Source: Mycolicibacterium porcinum
GTDB taxonomy: Bacteria > Actinomycetota > Actinomycetes > Mycobacteriales > Mycobacteriaceae
Direction of reading: 5' to 3'
DNA: 54,904 nucleotides
Assembly: GCA_001942045.1 (NCBI GenBank)
Contig: MSTD01000042.1
Location: 1-54,904 of the forward strand
In this document: one piece after another, positions 37,801 through 43,800 of the stretch
Numbering within the stretch: the stretch's first letter is position 1
Layout of the letters: every line of letters starts with the position of its first letter
Notes under the pieces: generated by a model
What the model was told of the DNA's origin: nothing
The model's input: the letters and a program-made list of their open reading frames with translations, nothing else
Databases searched by the model: none
Translations under genes and position numbers: made by a program

Positions 37801-40800
37801 CCGGGAGTCTTTCACCCGACCGACACGCACCAACGGAACCGCATCCCACGCTGGACCCGAGGCAACGATTGTGCCCACGTTCTGGCCGAAGAGGTGCAGG
37901 CCCGGACTGGCAGAAGAATCCCGCTCGACGGCACCCCCTCGCGCCGGGGGACGCCCGCGCGGGCAATGTTCAAAGCCTTCGGTTCCAGAGCGGATTTCGC
38001 GACGTACGCCCAGATCGAACGGGAGCTGCTGAGCCGCCCCTCGGGCACGATGGCGGTGCTGGCGTCGCGCTGGAGCGGCGGACAACCCGTCGGCCACGCG
38101 TACATGGCGGTCAACGTCAACGGGCGGGTGTACCTGTTCGACCCGCACACACGCAAGTATTCGGGCTGGCCGCCGCATTGGGGACAGGACGCGGTAACCC
38201 AGACCGCCGTCGGCTACCTGGACAAGAACGGCAACCCCTTACACAAGGGACGGTGGTACAACCAGTTCGCGGCATCCGCGATCGGCCGGGTCCAGGGCCT
38301 CCCGGATGGCCTGGACCACGGCGATGTCGACAACAGGACGGCCGCCGAGCGCGATGCCGCCAATCGGGATGCGCTGCAGCACTATCGCGACCGCGCCGAC
38401 CACATCCGGACCAAGCTCGACCAGTTCGGCCCGACCACCCGCGAGGAACGGGCCTTCCTGGAGCGCATCGACCGCCTCGACCTCGCGGTACGCAAGGCCG
38501 ACGCGGACGCGGCGCGAGCCGGCCTCGACGCCCCGCTGGTGCTCGCGTTGGACACCTCGGCCTTCGGAGGCGGCGGTCACGCCGTGATCAGCTTCGGCGC
38601 CGACCCGTTCCACGCTTCGAGCGTGACGTGGCAGACCGCTCGCGGATCGATCGAGCAGCTGGGCACCGTCACGGCCCGCGCGCTCGACGGGCTGCAAGGA
38701 TCACCGGATTCGGCGTCCATCGCCTGGGTAGGCGACACCGCGGCACTGCACCAGCAGCTGGCCGATTTCCACGCCAGCCGGCACGCGTTGGGCGAGCCGG
38801 GGCCGTTCACCGGGAATCATGTTGTCACCCAGGCTGACTCGCGGACTCCTGCCGAGCGTCCAACGACCCAGGTGGTAGCCCACCGGGGCGCATCCCACGA
38901 CTTCCCGGAGCAGACCCGGGCTGCGTACACCGAGGCGCTGCGGCAGGGCGCGGATGCCCTCGAATGCGATGTCCGGCTCACCAAGGACGGTGAACTGGTC
39001 CTCATCCACGACAAGACCGTGGATCGCACCTCCAACGGGACGGGCCGGGTCGGCGACATGACGCTGGCCGAACTCCAGGCGCTCGATTTCGACGGGCACG
39101 GCATCCTGACCCTCGACGAGTTCATCCAGCTCGCCCAGGACGCCGAGCAGCCGGTGACCTTGTTCATCGAGACCAAACATCCTGCGCAGCAGGGCTTGAA
39201 GATCGAGCGCGAAGTGGTCGCCGCGCTGGAACGGCACGGGCTGACGAATCCGGGACCGGACCAGTTGGTCAAGGCGGCAGTGATCTCGTTCAGCCCCGAC
39301 GCACTGGTGCGGGTCCGCATGGCCGCCCCGAACGTCCCCACGGTTCTGTTAGGCCCGTCGGCCCGGTATCTGGCCGGCATCGTGGGCGCCACGGCGATCG
39401 GCCCGTCGATCGAAACCCTGCGCAACAATCCCGAACTCGTCGGGGCGGCAGCCGCACGCGGGTTGGCCACGTACTGCTGGACGGTCAACAACGAAGCCGA
39501 CGTGCAGTTCGCGCGGGACCTCGGTGTGGACTGGATCGCCACCGACCACCCTGGCCGCACCGACACGTTGGTGGGTGACGCTCCGTCACAACAGCATTCC
39601 GTCACCGGACCGGACAGCCCGGTGGAAACCCGTGAGCGCCAGACGATCCAGCAGAAGGCCGACGACGCGTTGGCGCGGCGGATTCCGCCGGTGCGGCCCG
39701 ACGAGCTGCGCAACCCACTCGGGCCCGCCGAGGAAGCCTCGGTTCGGGCAGCCAACAACGCCCGCTGGTGGTCCGGGCTGAACCCAGAACAGCGCAGCGA
39801 CCTCATCGCGGCGTACCCGCAGCACATCGGCAATGCCGAAGGTATCGATGCGGCCGACCGGAACCGCGCGAACCGCAAGGTGCTGCAGCAACTCCGCGAC
39901 GACGCTGACGTCGCCCGGTCGAAGGTCGACCGCGGAGAACGGCTGACCCGAGCCGAGCGGAAACTGCTGCGCCGCATGGACAAATTGGACCTCGCGATAC
40001 GCAAGGCCGACGGTGATGCGGTACGGGCCGGGTTGGAGCCTCCGATGCTGTTGGCGCTCGACGTATCAGAGTTCGGGGGCGACGGTCGCGCCGTGCTCAG
40101 CTACGGCGCTGACCCGTACACCGCGGAATCGGTGTCGTGGCACGTACCCGGGGTCGCCAGCTCGGTGGACTCGATGCTCGGCTTCAACGCCACCTCCGCG
40201 CTGCATCATCTGCGGGCCGTGCAGCAGGAGAATCCGGGACTGTCGGCCGCATCGATCGCGTGGATCGGGTACGACGCGCCGAGCGGCTGGAGCCTCGTGC
40301 GGGCCGCCGGCCACGGTATGGCGCGCACCGGTGGCGACATCCTCTACAGCGACATCAGGGCATTCAACGCGGCCCGTGACGCCCTTGCCGGCGACGGCAG
40401 CCACTTCGCCGGCAACCACGTCTTCGGCTACTCCTACGGGTCGACCACTACGGGATACGCCGGCCGGGACGGGAGATTCGCCGGCCACGTTCGCACCGTG
40501 TCCCTGGTCGGGTCGCCGGGCGCGGGGCCGATACGCCATGCCGGTGACTTCGCCATCGGTGCCGAGAACGTCTTCGCCGCGTCATCGTCACGAGATGTGG
40601 TGACCGCGTTGGGCGGACGCAGTTCCGGCTCCAACGGACGGATCTTCGGGATCGGCCTCGGTACCGACCCGGCAATGGATTCCTTTGGTGCCGTGCGGGT
40701 CGCCGCCGAACCGGCGGCTTCGATGAACCGTCTGCTCACGGGCGGCACTCACCACACCTACTTCCTGAACACGGAAGCGACGACAAACCTCGGTCGCGTT

Positions 40801-43800
40801 GCCGCCGGGCGTACGGAAGCCGTCACCGTGGAGCAGCACCGCTTCGAGCTGGGCCGCAGTCGGCATGCGCCGGTGCTGCGAACGGTCGACCCCGCCGGAG
40901 ATCGGGTGGGAGGCCGGCGGTTCTGGAATGTGCTGTGGCGTCGACCGCCGAACTGCGCCGTCACCGTCACCGAAGAGTTGTCCTCGTTGTTCGAGGGCCG
41001 CAAGTTCGGTCTGGACGTCAGGCCCTCGCGGCGCGGTGTGCCCGCACGGGCACTGTTCCGGGCCGTTGGGGCGGATGCCCGGTTCGCGACGTACGACGAG
41101 GTCGAAGCGACGCTGCTGGGCGATCCGTCGCTACGGGTGGCCGTGCTGACCTCGCAGTGGGCCGGTGGACGGCAGGGCGGTCACGCCTACCTGGCCGTCA
41201 AGGTCGACGGCGAGGTGCGGCTGTACGACCCGCACACCCGGAAGTACTCGCCGTGGCCCCCGCACTGGGGCCAGCAGGCGGTGACCCAAACCGCCGTCGG
41301 CTACCTGCAGACCAACGGCAAAGCCGTCGGGCCCATGACCGTGGACGTCCCGCTGCGGCTCGACGCCGCCGACGCGGTGGGCAATGTGCAGGGCCCGCAG
41401 ACTGATCCGGACTTCGCCCGGAGACAAGCCGAATACCGTGCGCAGGATCCGGCCACCCGGCTCGTGGACACCCGCTATGCCGAACCGCTGGGTGATGTGA
41501 TCGACAATGCCTCGGACCGGGCCCGGGTTCTGCAGCTCGCCAAGGACCTGTCCGGCTGGTACGGCCCGTATCGCATACATTTCCGCGCCGAGAACTTGCC
41601 CGGCGACGTCCTGCTGACCGGCGATATCTTCCACGGCGACAAGAAGATCGGGACCACCCAGCGGTCGTTCGACAGGGACGGTGCGGGCAACCTCGTCGCG
41701 TATCACACCGGCCTTGTCATCGATGAGAAGCTGCCCGACGGCACGCCGTTGCGCGGCAAAGGATTCTCTAAGGCCGTGACCTACGAGCTGGAACGCTTGT
41801 ACGTACGTTCGGGCGTCGATCGCATCCACCTCACGACGCATGACAAGGGCAGCTTCGCCTTCGCTCGACGTGGTTACGCCTGGGACCCCAGTCCTGACCA
41901 GCTGCAGCAATCGCTCGACCGGGTGAAGCAGTCGGCCCGCAAACTACGTGAGACCGTAAGCGACGAAGCCAGAGACCTTCTGGATCAGGTTGTCTCACAG
42001 TTGGATCCGAGTAATCCGCGGCTACCGGAACCCATCGACCTGTCAAACCTTGCCACCCGCGAGGAACCGGATCTGGGCCAGCGCCTGCTGGACGGTGCGG
42101 CCGGGAAGCACAGCAACGGCGTGCACTACGTCAAGTACCTCGACCCGGCATCGGTTGCTCCGGCCCCCACCGGTGTGAAGGGCTGGCTGAAGAACCTGTT
42201 CGGGCGCGAGAACGCTCCGTCCCCGGCCCTCGACAACTGTGCGTACGGCGTGGCAGGCGAGTTGTCGCGAATCTATCCTGGGCGCTTCGCGGTGCCCATC
42301 GCGCCGTCGAGGACCGGCGTGCCGGCCTGGGCGCTGTTCGAGGCGGCGCAAGCCCGGTCCGAGTTCGCCACCCACGATGACATCGAGGCCGAATTGCTGG
42401 GCAGGCCCGCCGGATCGTCGGCAATTGTGGTGTCGCGCTGGGCTTCCGACGGGCACCAGCAAGAGGCCCACGCGTATCTCGCCGTCACCGACGGCCGACG
42501 GGTGCAGCTCTACGACCCGCGCACCAAGCAGTACTCGCCCTGGCCACCGGAGTGGGTCGACGCGGTGGACCGCACCGCCGTCGGCTACCTCGACGAGAAC
42601 GGCGAGGCGATACGACCTCTGCACGATGTTCCGCTGCAGCTGGGCATGCGGGCCGCCGATGCAGTCGGGGATGTCAAGGGTCATCCCGAACCGGGCCAAG
42701 GCGATTTCGCATCCCGCCAAGCCGAATACCGCGACCAGGACCGCACCACCCGCCGCGTCGATACACGTTACGCAGATCCGGTGGGCGAGATCGTCGACAG
42801 CATCTCCTCGGGTGCGCTTGCCCAGCTAGGCGAAGACCTGTCCGGGTTGTACGGCCGGTACCGCGTGGAACTGGAGGCGTACGCGTTCGAGCAAGTCGGG
42901 CTGGCGCTCGACGGTTCCATCTTCGAGGGGGACCGGGAAGTCGGCGTCGTTGCCTGGTCGTATGAGCGCGACGACGCGAACAATCTCGTGGCCCACCACG
43001 AGATTCACATTTACGACAAGAATTTCCGCGGCCGGGAGTTCTACAAGTCGCTGGTCGCCGAGCTGGCGCCCTACTATGCGCAGGCCGGCGTCGACCGCAT
43101 CACCTCGGTGACTCACGGCGCAAGTGCCTATGCCGCAGCAGATATCGGCGAAACCTGGAATCTGGATCCCGCACGTCTCGTGGAATCGTTCGAAAATCTC
43201 AAGACGTCGGCAGAGCTTCTGCGGCCCAGCCTGAGCGCCGAATCCCGGGCGGTGCTCGATGAGGTGATCGCGCGTTTGCATCCCGCGCATCCGCGCATGC
43301 CCGAGCCCGTCGACCTCGCGCATCTCGCCACCCGCGACGAGCCGGAACTAGGGCGTCGACTGTTGGAAGGCACCGCCGCCGTGCTCGACGGCACCGGAAT
43401 CAACTACGTCCACTATCTGTGGAACCCACGGCTGGGTTCGAGCCAGAACTGTGCCAGCTGGGTGGCCGACGCGGTGTCGCACCGGTACGGCATTCAGGTT
43501 CAACTCGCCGTCGAACCAACCGAACGCGGGGTGCCGGCGCGCGCGTTGTTCGAAGCCGTCGGTTCACGCGCAGACTTCGCGACCTACGACGACATCGCCG
43601 AATTCCTGCTGCGCGAAGAAGTCGAGCCCGGCAAGCCTGGCCCCGCCGCGGTCGTGGTGTCGTCGTGGGCGGGCGGCGAATCCCATGGTGGCCACGCCTA
43701 TCTGGCGGTGCGTGACGGCGACCAGATCTATCTGCTGGATTCGTTCACCGGCGAGCGGCTGGGTTGGCCACCGTACTGGATGGCGGATTCGGTATCACAC

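Noticed and set aside
31312..40850. CRISPR array or IS tandem explanation for the DNA repeats
   Set aside because: The repeats are kilobase-scale, in frame and protein-coding with diverged copies; there are no short identical repeats with spacers and no transposase.
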